Of a stretch of DNA of 64,000 nt, positions 15,503 through 24,748 are shown in pieces. A program made the position numbers and the translations under genes. Position 1 is the first letter of the stretch, and each line of letters starts with the position of its first letter. The notes below the pieces were generated by a model. It searched no databases. It had not been told where the DNA came from and was given only the letters and a program-made list of their open reading frames with translations. Source of the DNA: Orlajensenia flava. Its GTDB lineage: Bacteria; Actinomycetota; Actinomycetes; Actinomycetales; Microbacteriaceae. The stretch is from assembly GCF_004801905.1 (NCBI RefSeq), contig NZ_SSSN01000005.1, forward strand, positions 186,001 to 250,000, written 5' to 3'.

Positions 15503-18500
15503 TCACGAGTCCGTTCCCGTCGTCACGTCGACCTTGCCGCCGCGGCGACGGCGGAGGAAGAGCATGACGCCGCCGAAGAGGATTCCCAGCACCGCCACCC
15601 CGCCGAGCGTGGTGAGCAGCGGGCCATCCACGCCGGTGTGGCCGAGCGCCTTCACCGAGGCATCGGTCGCGCCGGTCGTGCCGGTGCTACCGTCTCCAGG
15701 AATAGCCGCCGCGAGCACCCGGAACGGGATAGATGCGGGAACCGCTGAGACGTCACCCGTCGCGACGATCTCGTGGGCGCCGACCGGAACGTCCGGCAGC
15801 GCGAACGTGAGGCTGAAGGCACCCTGGCGGGAAGCCGTCGCCGTGCCCACGACCACGGGGTCGGAGTGCACCTCGACGGTGACCTTCTCGCCCGGAGCGT
15901 AGCCTTCACCCAGCACCGTCACCGCATCACCCGCGCGGGCGGAGCTCGCATCGGAGTGCAGTTGCGGCGTGTAGACCGGCTCGACCGGCTTGGGCACGAC
16001 GTTCACGGTCACGGTTGCCGGCATCTTCGAGGAGCCACCCGTCGCGATGATCGGGTAGATGCCCGGGTCGAGATCGCCCGGCACCGTGATGGTGAGAGCG
16101 ACGTGGCCCTTCGCGTCGGCCTCGACCGTCTTCGAGACCGGCGTCGGCGTCTGGAGCACGACCGTCACCGACTCGCCGGGCTTGAACCCGTCGCCCGTCA
16201 CCGACACATCGGAGCCCGCGAGCACGTCGTCGGCGGGATCCACCTCGAGCGTGGTCTGGTACACCGGCGCCGCGGCGATCACAGCCTTGAGCGAAAGCTG
16301 CGTCGTCTTCGCAGGCGTCGCGACCGTCACCGAGACGGTGTAGCTGCCAGCGACCGCGTAGGTGTGACCACCGGTGGCGGCGAGGCCGTCTCCGGATGCC
16401 GCCACATCGGCGTCTTCCGTAACGGTGCCGTCACCCCACTGAACGCGAACGATCGGAGCATCCGCCGCCGCATCAGTCTGGGTGATGCTCGCGAGGGTGG
16501 CCTCGACGGGCTCGCCCGCGGTTCCGGTGATGTCGGCACCAACCTTCGCGTCGAAGCCGGCGTCGGGCTGCGTGCCGTTCGACGCGATCGCGAAGACGTG
16601 CACGCGACCGGTCACTCCCGGCTCACCCGGTTGTACGGGCATCGTGATGCTCGCGACCGTCTTGCCGTCGGGAATCACGTACGGCACCGTCGAGAAGAAG
16701 TACGACGCGGTGTTCGCCGGCGAGGCGCCGACCAGCCGGTACGCCGACTTCACCACCTCGAGGTTGCCGTACGGTGCCGTTGCGCCGGCGTTGCCGCCCT
16801 TCGTCCAGTCGCTGAACTGCAGCGGGGTGGTCGCCGAGGTGCCGTCGGTGAAGTTCACCGTCACCGCCGTGTCCTGATTCTTCTCCGTCGCTGCTCCGAT
16901 GAACGAGAGCTTCGTCGCGCCGTCGCCGAGGTCGACCGCGATGGTCTGACCGGCACCGGTTGCGTTGTCGGGAGCTCCCGCGGGAACGACCGGCAACGTG
17001 AAGTGCAGGTCGGTCCCCGGCACGTCGTGCGAGACCCCGGCGGTCAGACCGCCATCCGCCAGTCCCTTGCGGGGGTAGGAGATGCCCTTCGCGTCGCAGT
17101 TGCCTCCCACGCCGTCGTCGGCGATGCACACGCTGTCGAAGGCGGCTTGCAGGCCACCCGGCTCGACATACGCGACGGTGATGGGAACGGATGCCGAGAA
17201 GCTCGACGATCCGTCGGTCGCGGTGACCTTCGCCTGGTACACACCCGGCTGCGCATAGGTGTGGCGTGCCGAGACCGGGTAGTTGCCGAGCTTGGCGGCC
17301 TCGATGGTCGCGGCATCCGCTGGGCTGCCGTCACCCCAGTCGACGCTCGCCGCGTATCCGCTCGCCGTGCCACCCGAGAGGATGCCGAGAGCGAAGTCGC
17401 TCTCGACGCTCGAGGTCGCGGTGAGACCCGCGCTCGGGCTGAACGTGAGCGCGTTCGCCTCCGCTCCGCTGCCGTCGGTGAGCAGCTCGATCTCCGCGAG
17501 CGAGACCGTGGCGCCGCCCGCGGTCACCCGGAGGCGGAACTGCTGGAAAGCACCCGGATTCGCGATCTTGAACGGAACCGTCTGGTTGCGGTTGGCGAAG
17601 GTGCGGCCCGAACGCGCGTCGACCTCGGTCCAGGTGGCGCCGTCGTTGCTGCCCTCGAGCGTCCACGCCGAGGCGTCGGCATCCGCCGTCGCTCCCGAGG
17701 TGATCGTGTAGAAGGTCGGCTTCTGCTTGGCGCCCTTGTAGGCGACCGTCACCGCGGGTGTGGCGTTCGCGAAGGTCACCTGGGTGCGCGAGTCGTTGTC
17801 GGCGAGCGCCGCGACGTTCTCGCCGCCCGCGCTCGTGACCGAGGCGAGGGAAGCATCCGTCGAGTCGACCAGCGGGGTGGCTACCTTGTCGTCCGTGGTG
17901 AGCGAGGGCAGACCGCGATCCTTCCCGGTGCCCCACGCACTCGGCTGCGACCCCATGGTGAAGTCGAGCGTGCCGCCTGCGGTGAGGATGCGCGAGTCGA
18001 TCGAGGGCGACGGGTGGTCTTCGCCGTTGACCCGCACGGACTGAACGTAGATGTTCTTCGTGCTGGTCTCGGGCGCGTTGATGACGAGCGACTTTCCGTC
18101 CTCGAGCTTGACGGTCGCCTTCGTGAACAGCGGGGAGCCGAGCACGAGATTGGTCGAACCGGTCTGCATCGGGTAGAAGCCGAGCGCGTTGAAGATGTAC
18201 CACGCGCTCATCTCGCCGTTGTCCTCGTCGCCGGCGTAGCCCTGGCCGATGCCGCCACCGGCCCACGAGCGCTGGAGCGCCTCGCGCACGACGGCCTGAG
18301 CCTTGGCGGGTGCGCCTGCTTCGTTGTACATGAACGGAATGTGGTGGCTCACCTGGTTGCTGACGCCCCACTGCCCGTAGCGTCCGTCCCGGGCTTCGGC
18401 CTCCTCGTGGATGCTGCCGAGCGAGGTCTCCGGGGTGGAGAAGAACGCGTCGAGCTTGTCCTCCAGAGCCTTGTCACCGCCGTAGAGGTTGGCGAGGCCG

Positions 18501-21364
18501 TGCGGGTCCTGCGGCGCGTGGAAGGCGAAGTTCCAGCCGTTGGTCTCGGTGTACGGTCCCCACCACGACTTCGGGTTGTACTGCGCCGCCGGGGTGGCGA
18601 AGCTGCCGTCGGCGTTCCGGGCCTGGAAGAACGAGATCGACGGGTCGAACATGTTCACGTAGCCGGTGGCCCGGTTGAGGTAGTACTCGCTCTCCTCGCT
18701 CAGTTGAGCCGCGCGGTCGGCGGGAACAGTCGGGTCGGCCGCGAGCTTCGCGGCCATGTTGCCGATGCCGAAGTCGTTGATGTAACCCTCGGCGCCCCAC
18801 GACACGCTCTCGCCCTGCGAGGCCGGTGTGTAGCCGAGGAACAGTGACGTCGCCAGGCCCTTGCGGCCCACACTGTCGTTGCTCGACGGTGTGGTGGCGT
18901 TCTTGACGGCCGCGTCATAGGTGGAGAGCCGGTCGGGCAGGTCGACGCCGCGCAGGTACGCGTCGGCGAAGGCGACGTCGGAGCTCGTGCCGGTCATGAT
19001 GTTGGCGTAGCCGGGCGAGGACCAGCGGGCGATCCAGCCGCCATCGCGGTACTGCTGCGTGAAGCCGTCGACGAGCTGGGCTGCGACCTTCGGGTAGAGC
19101 ATCGAGTAGGCCGGCCACACCGTGCGGTAGGTGTCCCAGAAGCCGTTGTTGACGTACATCGTGCCGTCCACGATCTTCGCCCCGGTCTGGGTCGCGGTGC
19201 TCGCGCGGGTCTGCGCCGACACCGGGCTGGCGTATTTGTAGACGGGAGCGGCGGAGGTTCCGGTGTTCTCGAACTGCGAGTTGGGGTACACGTTCAGCCG
19301 GTAGAGGTTGCTGTACAGCGTCCGCAGCTCGGTTTCCGATGCGCCCTCGACCGCGATGACGCCGAGGCGATCGTTCCAGGCAGCGCGGGCGGCATCGTGC
19401 ACCGCGTCGAAGCTCGACGAGCCCACCTCCAACGCGAGGTTCTTGGCGGCCTGGTCCACGCTCAGCAGCGAGGTCGCGAAGCGCAGCTCCACGGTCTTCT
19501 TCGCACTCGTGTCGAAGCTCGCGTACTGCGTCATCGCGCGACCGTCGGCAGCCTTGCCGGTCGCGGTGGGCGTGGCGTCGAACCGGCCGGAGACGAACAT
19601 GCGCGTGCGGCCGGTGTCGCCCGCTGCACCGTTTTCCACCCAGCCGGTGACGGTGCCGTCGGCCGCGATGGAGAAGCTGCCGTTGTCGTTGGGGCCGTCG
19701 AGCACGACGCTGTTGGCCGCGCCGGTAAAGGAGAAGCGCATGATCGCGGCGTGATCCGTCGGTGTCATCTCAGCGGTGACGCCGTTGTCGAGACCGACCT
19801 TGTAGTAGTCCGGCTGCGCCGTTTCGTTGTCGTGGCCGAAGGTGGCCGCACGCGAGTGCCAGTTGCCGTTCGGTGCCCCTGCTCCGGCGACGGGCATCAC
19901 CGAGAACAGGTTGCGATCGCCCATCCACGGGCTCGGCTCGTGCGAGATGCCGAGTCCCTCGAAGCGGGTGCGGTTGGCATCCGTATTGTCCTGCTGCCAG
20001 GAGTACTCGCGCGAGGTGTTCTGCGCGTTGGTGACCGGTACCAGGAAGTTGAACCCGTTCGGAATCGACGTGATGGCCTCGTTCGAGCCCCGCGAGAACG
20101 CGCTCGACGAGTTGGTGCCCCGCCGGGTGTCGACGTAGTGCGTGAGGCTCGATCCGTCGATGGTGGCGGGCGCCGCCACGACGGAGATGTCGTCGATGAA
20201 GCCGCCGAACGACGTGGCCGCGGATCCGCCCGGGTTGTCGTAGGAGAACTGCACGGCGGTGATGGTCTTGCCGGCGGCGACGGTGCCGAGGTCGACCTGT
20301 ACCTGGTTCCACTGGTTCGGGTAGAGCACCTTGCCCGCGCCCTGTCCGCGCGCGGTCGCGTCGATGCCGTAGACGTCGGTGGGCTTCAGGTCGCTGAGCT
20401 CGGTGCCGTCGCTGAAGCGCAGATTGACGGCCGAGTAAGTCGACGGGTACTGCAGGTCGTTCGCCGTGAGCTCGGGGAAGATCAGGTACGAGAACCGGGT
20501 GCGCTGGCCGACGGAGATGTTCACGTCGAACAGGCGGTTGGTGACGGATGCCGGTCCGTCGCCGGTGTGCTGGCCGCCGAAGCGGAGCGAGTGCGCCCCG
20601 GTCCATCCCACGCGGGCCTTCATGTTGTAGCCGGCACTCGGGCCGGTGCCGACCGTCGTCGTGACGGGGGCGGCGGGGGCGTTCGGGTCGTCGGCGGCGA
20701 CCAGGTCCCAGTCGGAGAGCTGGATGAGGCCGCCGGAGTGGTTCTGGATGCCGTCGAGGCGGTAGTAGCTGTAGCTGCCCGGCGTTTTGATGGTGAACGA
20801 CTTCTTCACCTTGCGGTCGGCATCCGCCCAGGTCTGGTTCGTCTGCGTGTCCAGTTCCGTCCACGTGGCTCCGTCGTTCGAGCCCGTGAGCACCCAGTTC
20901 TTGGGGTCGCGCTCTGCAGCGTCGCCGCCCGAGGTGAGCGTGTAGGTGACGGCGGTCGTCGACGCGGCGAGCTGGTACTGCAGCCAGCCGGTCGGCGTGA
21001 ACACGAGCCACTTGGTGTTCGGGTCTCCGTCGGCAACCCATACCGCCGCCTCGCCGGGAGGGTTCTCGCCGCTCGCCGTGACCGTGGTGACGCTCGGGAG
21101 CAGGCTGCCGCCGCTCGCGCCGTGCACGTTCTGCTGCAGCGGGGCGTCATCGGCCCCGAGCTCGACCTGGTTGGCGAAGGGTGCAACGGCCTCGCCCTGC
21201 TCGAACGAGGTGGACCAGTCCGTGTTCTCCGCGGCAGCCGCCGACGAGGCCACGGCGAGCGGAAGGGCCGCTGCCACGAGGGCTCCGGCTACCAGCGGGG
21301 CGGTGTATCGGCGCAAGAGGGACTGCACTCGAGAACGGATGGGAAGGATGGTGCGCTCCGGCAT
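15503..21364 (-). CDS. Secreted, cell-wall-type GH92 alpha-mannosidase
   Basis: This 1953-aa exported protein is a glycoside hydrolase family 92 enzyme, a family of calcium-dependent exo-alpha-mannosidases. Layout by rough residue: signal peptide 1-45 (ending SSAAAA); F5/8C-like carbohydrate-binding domain 90-215; GH92 module 405-1170, including VDTRRGTNSS, NNGFWDTYRTVWPAY and the acidic GDEDNGEMSAWYIF near 1043; a second F5/8C-like domain 1170-1290; a PKD-like domain near 1350; two related Ig-like repeats (GDGFKPGESV and GEGYAPGEKV) about 1700-1890. The C-terminus has LGHTG, a hydrophobic helix and RRRRGGK, a sortase-type anchor. The start at 21364 is chosen because it gives a clean signal peptide. 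A LacI regulator is divergent, so mannoside-inducible expression is likely. Confidence 0.92.
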   Translation of the reverse strand: MPERTILPIRSRVQSLLRRYTAPLVAGALVAAALPLAVASSAAAAENTDWSTSFEQGEAVAPFANQVELGADDAPLQQNVHGASGGSLLPSVTTVTASGENPPGEAAVWVADGDPNTKWLVFTPTGWLQYQLAASTTAVTYTLTSGGDAAERDPKNWVLTGSNDGATWTELDTQTNQTWADADRKVKKSFTIKTPGSYSYYRLDGIQNHSGGLIQLSDWDLVAADDPNAPAAPVTTTVGTGPSAGYNMKARVGWTGAHSLRFGGQHTGDGPASVTNRLFDVNISVGQRTRFSYLIFPELTANDLQYPSTYSAVNLRFSDGTELSDLKPTDVYGIDATARGQGAGKVLYPNQWNQVQVDLGTVAAGKTITAVQFSYDNPGGSAATSFGGFIDDISVVAAPATIDGSSLTHYVDTRRGTNSSSAFSRGSNEAITSIPNGFNFLVPVTNAQNTSREYSWQQDNTDANRTRFEGLGISHEPSPWMGDRNLFSVMPVAGAGAPNGNWHSRAATFGHDNETAQPDYYKVGLDNGVTAEMTPTDHAAIMRFSFTGAANSVVLDGPNDNGSFSIAADGTVTGWVENGAAGDTGRTRMFVSGRFDATPTATGKAADGRAMTQYASFDTSAKKTVELRFATSLLSVDQAAKNLALEVGSSSFDAVHDAARAAWNDRLGVIAVEGASETELRTLYSNLYRLNVYPNSQFENTGTSAAPVYKYASPVSAQTRASTATQTGAKIVDGTMYVNNGFWDTYRTVWPAYSMLYPKVAAQLVDGFTQQYRDGGWIARWSSPGYANIMTGTSSDVAFADAYLRGVDLPDRLSTYDAAVKNATTPSSNDSVGRKGLATSLFLGYTPASQGESVSWGAEGYINDFGIGNMAAKLAADPTVPADRAAQLSEESEYYLNRATGYVNMFDPSISFFQARNADGSFATPAAQYNPKSWWGPYTETNGWNFAFHAPQDPHGLANLYGGDKALEDKLDAFFSTPETSLGSIHEEAEARDGRYGQWGVSNQVSHHIPFMYNEAGAPAKAQAVVREALQRSWAGGGIGQGYAGDEDNGEMSAWYIFNALGFYPMQTGSTNLVLGSPLFTKATVKLEDGKSLVINAPETSTKNIYVQSVRVNGEDHPSPSIDSRILTAGGTLDFTMGSQPSAWGTGKDRGLPSLTTDDKVATPLVDSTDASLASVTSAGGENVAALADNDSRTQVTFANATPAVTVAYKGAKQKPTFYTITSGATADADASAWTLEGSNDGATWTEVDARSGRTFANRNQTVPFKIANPGAFQQFRLRVTAGGATVSLAEIELLTDGSGAEANALTFSPSAGLTATSSVESDFALGILSGGTASGYAASVDWGDGSPADAATIEAAKLGNYPVSARHTYAQPGVYQAKVTATDGSSSFSASVPITVAYVEPGGLQAAFDSVCIADDGVGGNCDAKGISYPRKGLADGGLTAGVSHDVPGTDLHFTLPVVPAGAPDNATGAGQTIAVDLGDGATKLSFIGAATEKNQDTAVTVNFTDGTSATTPLQFSDWTKGGNAGATAPYGNLEVVKSAYRLVGASPANTASYFFSTVPYVIPDGKTVASITMPVQPGEPGVTGRVHVFAIASNGTQPDAGFDAKVGADITGTAGEPVEATLASITQTDAAADAPIVRVQWGDGTVTEDADVAASGDGLAATGGHTYAVAGSYTVSVTVATPAKTTQLSLKAVIAAAPVYQTTLEVDPADDVLAGSDVSVTGDGFKPGESVTVVLQTPTPVSKTVEADAKGHVALTITVPGDLDPGIYPIIATGGSSKMPATVTVNVVPKPVEPVYTPQLHSDASSARAGDAVTVLGEGYAPGEKVTVEVHSDPVVVGTATASRQGAFSLTFALPDVPVGAHEIVATGDVSAVPASIPFRVLAAAIPGDGSTGTTGATDASVKALGHTGVDGPLLTTLGGVAVLGILFGGVMLFLRRRRGGKVDVTTGTDS

Positions 21365-21426
21365 GCGGGGGCCTTTCGACACTGAAACGGCAAGGGGAGA
21401 AACGCTCGGTCGGCGTTCACCGGTCA

Positions 21427-21464
21427 CGATAATCGCCGTGGGGTCCATATGTCAACGTTGTCCT
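21427..21464 (-). promoter_or_regulatory. GH92 promoter with LacI-type operator
   Basis: On the minus strand, TTGACA (21455-21450) and TTATCG (21432-21427) are spaced by 17 bp. The -35 overlaps AGGACAACGTTGACAT (21449-21464), an imperfect palindrome around CAACGTTG with the central CG typical of LacI-family operators. The divergent LacI protein at 21596 is the obvious candidate repressor. Confidence 0.6.
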
Positions 21465-21595
21465 ATACCTTTTACGGGGTGAACGCCGTCCCGCTGGGGG
21501 TGATGCGCGACGTAAACCGACGCCGGAGGTCGAAGTCGGCGTGTCCGTTCTGACATCGATGTCTCATTGCTCGGTCGTCCAGCTATCCTGTCCTC

Positions 21596-22633
21596 ATGAC
21601 CTCGCCTTCTCCGCGCGTCCGTGCGACCATGAGCGATGTCGCCGCCGCGTCGGGGGTCAGCCTCAAGACGGTGTCGCGGGTGGTGAACGGTGACGGATAC
21701 GTGAGCGCCGAGACTCTCCGATCCGTGCGGGCGGCCATCGACAAACTCGGATTTCGCCGCAATGAGTTCGCCAGACAGCTCAGGCAGGGCACGACCTCGA
21801 CCATCGGGTTGGTGCTCGAGGATGTCGCCGATCCGTTCTACTCCGTGCTCACCCGTGCCGTCGAGGACGTCGCCCTCGAGCATGACTACCTGCTGTTGTC
21901 CGCATCGTCGGCCGAGGATTCGGCTCGCTCTCGCCGCATCATCGAGTCGTTCTCGTCGCGAGGTGCCGACGGCCTCATCGTCGCGCCGGCGCGCGGCACC
22001 GATCCCGCGTTCATCCAGGCCGAGCTGGACGCCGGCTGCTCGATGGTGTTCGTCGACCGACCGATGCCGGGCATCCGCGCCGACACGGTCCTCGCCGACA
22101 ACCGAGGGGGAGCCGCCGTCGGCACCGCGCACTTGATTGCGAACGGTCATCGCCGCATCGCCTTCTTCGGAGACGCGCCCACGGTCTACACCGCCGCCGA
22201 GAGGCTCGCGGGTTACCGGGAGGCGCTTATTGCAGCGGGGATCGATCCTGTCGACGACCTCGTCATCATGGACCCGCCCCTTTCCGACAGGAACGCCGAA
22301 GCGATCGACGCGGTTCAACGTCTCGATGACCCGCCGACGGCGTTCGTGACGGGAAACAACCGGTGGAGCGTGCGGCTTCTGCGCCACCTGAAGGAACGCG
22401 GCATCCGCCCGCTGCCCGCGGTGGTGGGCTTCGACGACTTCGAACTCGGCGACGTGCTCGACCCCGCCATCACCGTGATCGCGCAGGATCCGGCGGCGAT
22501 GGGTCAGCTGGCCGCCGAGCTGCTGCTGCGGCGGGTCTCCGGAGACGAGCGACCGACGCAGCACGTTCGGCTCGAGACACGGCTCATCGCGCGCGGTTCG
22601 GGCGAGATGCCCGGCCCGTTTTCCGGGAGATGA
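21596..22633 (+). CDS. LacI family transcriptional regulator
   Basis: The 345-aa protein has the LacI helix-turn-helix and hinge helix at its N-terminus (MSDVAAASGVSLKTVSRVVN, then FARQLRQGTTSTIGLVL) and a periplasmic-binding-like sugar domain ending in VGFDDFELGDVLDPAITVI. It is divergent from the GH92 mannosidase gene across about 230 bp that contains a LacI-type operator. It probably releases the operator when a mannose-containing sugar binds. Confidence 0.92.
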   Translation: MTSPSPRVRATMSDVAAASGVSLKTVSRVVNGDGYVSAETLRSVRAAIDKLGFRRNEFARQLRQGTTSTIGLVLEDVADPFYSVLTRAVEDVALEHDYLLLSASSAEDSARSRRIIESFSSRGADGLIVAPARGTDPAFIQAELDAGCSMVFVDRPMPGIRADTVLADNRGGAAVGTAHLIANGHRRIAFFGDAPTVYTAAERLAGYREALIAAGIDPVDDLVIMDPPLSDRNAEAIDAVQRLDDPPTAFVTGNNRWSVRLLRHLKERGIRPLPAVVGFDDFELGDVLDPAITVIAQDPAAMGQLAAELLLRRVSGDERPTQHVRLETRLIARGSGEMPGPFSGR

Positions 22634-22664
22634 GGTGGGTCCCACCCTCGCCGGGCGGTGAATT

Positions 22665-23000
22665 GTGCGGCGTCATCGAGCCCCCTCGCTCGTCGCCGCA
22701 CGATGCGCCTTCCCCGGCTGCACGAGGCCGACGGGCTTCACCGAGGCGCACCACATCGCCTGGTGGGGGCGAGACTGCGGGCCGACCGACATCTCCGACG
22801 GAGTGCTGCTGTGCTCGTTCCACCGCCACGTCATCCATCGTGACGAGTGGCGGATTCGGGTCACGGATGGCCGGGTCCAATTCATCCCGCCCCCTCACAT
22901 CGACACCAGTCGAAGACCGCGGGCCGGCAACAGTACGGCCCGGAAGCTCGCCCTCATCAGACGACGTTCACCGCCGGGAGGAGCCCGACTCATCGCCTGA
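22665..23000 (+). pseudogene. HNH-domain remnant of a DUF222/HNH gene
   Basis: Only the C-terminal HNH part of the 13E12-like family is left: CAFPGCTRPTGFTEAHHIAW, LLCSFHRHVIH, then FIPPPHIDTSRRPRAGN. These line up with the same region of the two full paralogues in the window. The DUF222 half (about 400 residues) is missing. The HNH core residues are intact and a start codon is available at 22665, so expression of a small HNH protein is not excluded. Decay after recombination is more likely. Confidence 0.75.
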
Positions 23001-23002
23001 CC

Positions 23003-23072
23003 GGCCAGGATCGGGCCATCACATGAAGGCGCCGCCGGGTCCGCGTCTGGCTGGCCAGGATCGGAGCATCAC
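23003..23072. repeat. Short direct repeat, period 50 bp
   Basis: GGCCAGGATCGGGCCATCAC (23003-23022) and GGCCAGGATCGGAGCATCAC (23053-23072) match at 18 of 20 bases. They lie between the HNH remnant and the 3' end of the MBL gene. They may be left from rearrangement at the remnant. No function is evident. Confidence 0.6.
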
Positions 23073-23091
23073 GAGGTGACGCCCGCTTGCC

Positions 23092-23955
23092 TCAGGTCAG
23101 GTGATCGAAGTCGCCGCGGGTCCATGCCGCGTGGCGCTCGGCGGATCGCTGAACGATGGCCCGCGCATCGGTGGCGATGACGGTGTCGAAGTTGCCGTAG
23201 AGCCGGTCGAACTCGAGCGCGGTCACGCGGCTGGCCACCCGCTCAGCCACGGCGCCTGAGAGCGGAAGTGGGTTCGGAAAACTGCGCATGAAGCTGACGG
23301 AGACGCGGTCGGCGTTGGCGAAGATCGAATCGCTGCTGAGCAGCACACCGCGCCCCGAGGCGCCGTGGGCCCAGTGCAGCACGGCGCTGCCCGGAAAGTG
23401 GCCGCCCGTCTGCACGAGCGTGACGCCCGGGAGCAGTTCTCGCTCGCCCGACCACGTCGTGATCGCGGGGTCGGTGCGGGCGACCCAGTGCGCATCCGCT
23501 TCGGCGACCAGAACAGGTACGCCACCGAGGGCGCGGCTCCACTCCACCTGCACGCCGTACATGTGCGGATGGCTCGCGACGATCGCCACCACCTCGCCGA
23601 CTGCCCGTACTCGAGCGACGGCGTCGTCGTCGACGTAGCCGATCGGGCCCCAGAGCACGGAGCCGGCATCCGTTCGCACCAGTTTGCTCGTTTGGCCGAT
23701 GCCGACTCGCGGGTCGGAGGTGATGCCGAACAGGTCGGGCTCGAGCTCGCTCACGCTCACCCGGGTTGCGGATGCGCGCAGTTCGGCCAGGGTGGTCCAT
23801 CGCTGGCCTTCGCGCGGCACCCACTGGCGTTCGTCGGCGCAGATGGTGCACACGGCCTCACGCTCGGAGTGCTCGACCGCACAGGTGGCGCAGATCCAGA
23901 AGTCTGTCGATTCATCGATCGAGTCGTGCTGCCCGGGGTTCTGCTCTGAGCTCAT
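23092..23955 (-). CDS. MBL-fold protein with N-terminal zinc ribbon
   Basis: The 287-aa protein starts with about 20 polar residues, then FWICATCAVEHSE and VCTICADERQWVP, a four-Cys zinc-ribbon-like knuckle. The rest resembles a metallo-beta-lactamase-fold family (GQTSKLVRTDAGSVLWGPIG, SHPHMYG, GGHFPGSAVLHW). The usual HxHxDH motif is reduced to SHPHMYG, so the metal site is atypical and hydrolase activity is uncertain. The start at 23955 is preferred because earlier residues have poor composition. It is followed by the peroxiredoxin-like gene on the same strand but does not overlap it. Confidence 0.78.
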   Translation of the reverse strand: MSSEQNPGQHDSIDESTDFWICATCAVEHSEREAVCTICADERQWVPREGQRWTTLAELRASATRVSVSELEPDLFGITSDPRVGIGQTSKLVRTDAGSVLWGPIGYVDDDAVARVRAVGEVVAIVASHPHMYGVQVEWSRALGGVPVLVAEADAHWVARTDPAITTWSGERELLPGVTLVQTGGHFPGSAVLHWAHGASGRGVLLSSDSIFANADRVSVSFMRSFPNPLPLSGAVAERVASRVTALEFDRLYGNFDTVIATDARAIVQRSAERHAAWTRGDFDHLT

Positions 23956-24030
23956 GCGTCCATCGTGCCGCTTCGCCAGTGGGGACGCACCCTGAGCTTC
24001 GAGCGGGATCAGAAGGCCGGACAAACTACC

Positions 24031-24621
24031 TCACAGGGCGTCGACGGCCGCGAGGATCTCCGCGGTCTCCGTTCTGGTGGTGTAGTCGACGTGGACGTCG
24101 GCGAATCGGATGGTCTGGTCGCGCTCGATGACGAGCACGGTCGGGAACGGGATGGCGGGCGTGTCGTCGGCGTTGCTGTCCTTCACCGCGAATCTGAGGG
24201 CGGCGTGCGCCTGCTGCGCCTCGTGGCTCGGCGCCGTCACGATTCCGAGCGCAGTGGCGAGGCGATTATCGGGATCGGAGAGCACCGTGGAGCCGAGGTC
24301 GCCGTTCGCGACCGCCGCGCGCGAGCCGTCGGCGTGCTGCGGGCTGATAGCGATCAGGGCGACGTCGCGCTCGGCGAGGGCGGGAGCGAGGGTCTCGTTG
24401 TAGTGGTTGAGAGTCAGGTTGCAGTACGGGCACCAGGCGCCGAGGTAGAAGACCAGCACGGCGGGTCGGCCGGCCGCGACCTCGGCGATCGTGGTCTCGG
24501 CATCGTCGATGGTTTCGGAGGGGGACGGATGCCAGTGAGTCGCCGACCCGAACGGTTCCGGCGGGCACTCCGTTCGCCATGGCACGCGGGGCGAACGCTG
24601 CCGGAGCGGGGGTTCCCGCAT
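24031..24621 (-). CDS. Peroxiredoxin-like (AhpC/TSA) protein with probable N-terminal frameshift
   Basis: The protein has the thioredoxin-fold active site YLGAWCPYCNLTL and ISPQHADGSRAAV of peroxiredoxin-like proteins that reduce peroxides with a CxxC-type peroxidatic Cys. The core from about residue 37 is convincing. The first residues in this frame (MREPPLRQRSPRVPW) are not. Another frame starting with the ATG at 24580 gives MANGVPAGTVRVGDSLASVP, which looks like the natural N-terminus. Removing one base from the G5 run at 24520-24524 (C5 on the coding strand) joins the two. Either the gene is frameshifted or one base is miscalled. Confidence 0.75.
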   Translation of the reverse strand: MREPPLRQRSPRVPWRTECPPEPFGSATHWHPSPSETIDDAETTIAEVAAGRPAVLVFYLGAWCPYCNLTLNHYNETLAPALAERDVALIAISPQHADGSRAAVANGDLGSTVLSDPDNRLATALGIVTAPSHEAQQAHAALRFAVKDSNADDTPAIPFPTVLVIERDQTIRFADVHVDYTTRTETAEILAAVDAL

Positions 24622-24748
24622 CCTGCCCGGCTCATCGACGAACGCCGCAGACGCTTTCTGTTCGACTGTCGATTCTCGAGGTGCGTGCGCGTCGGGTTAG
24701 TGAGTGGTCCGAACGGAGGGCCATGCCCGACCGACAGGAGAAGACGTC

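Noticed and set aside
15773-18847. Long open frame (1024 codons) on the plus strand opposite the GH92 gene
   Set aside because: It is rich in Arg, Val, Gly and His with no domain pattern, and is the codon-bias shadow of the high-GC mannosidase gene.
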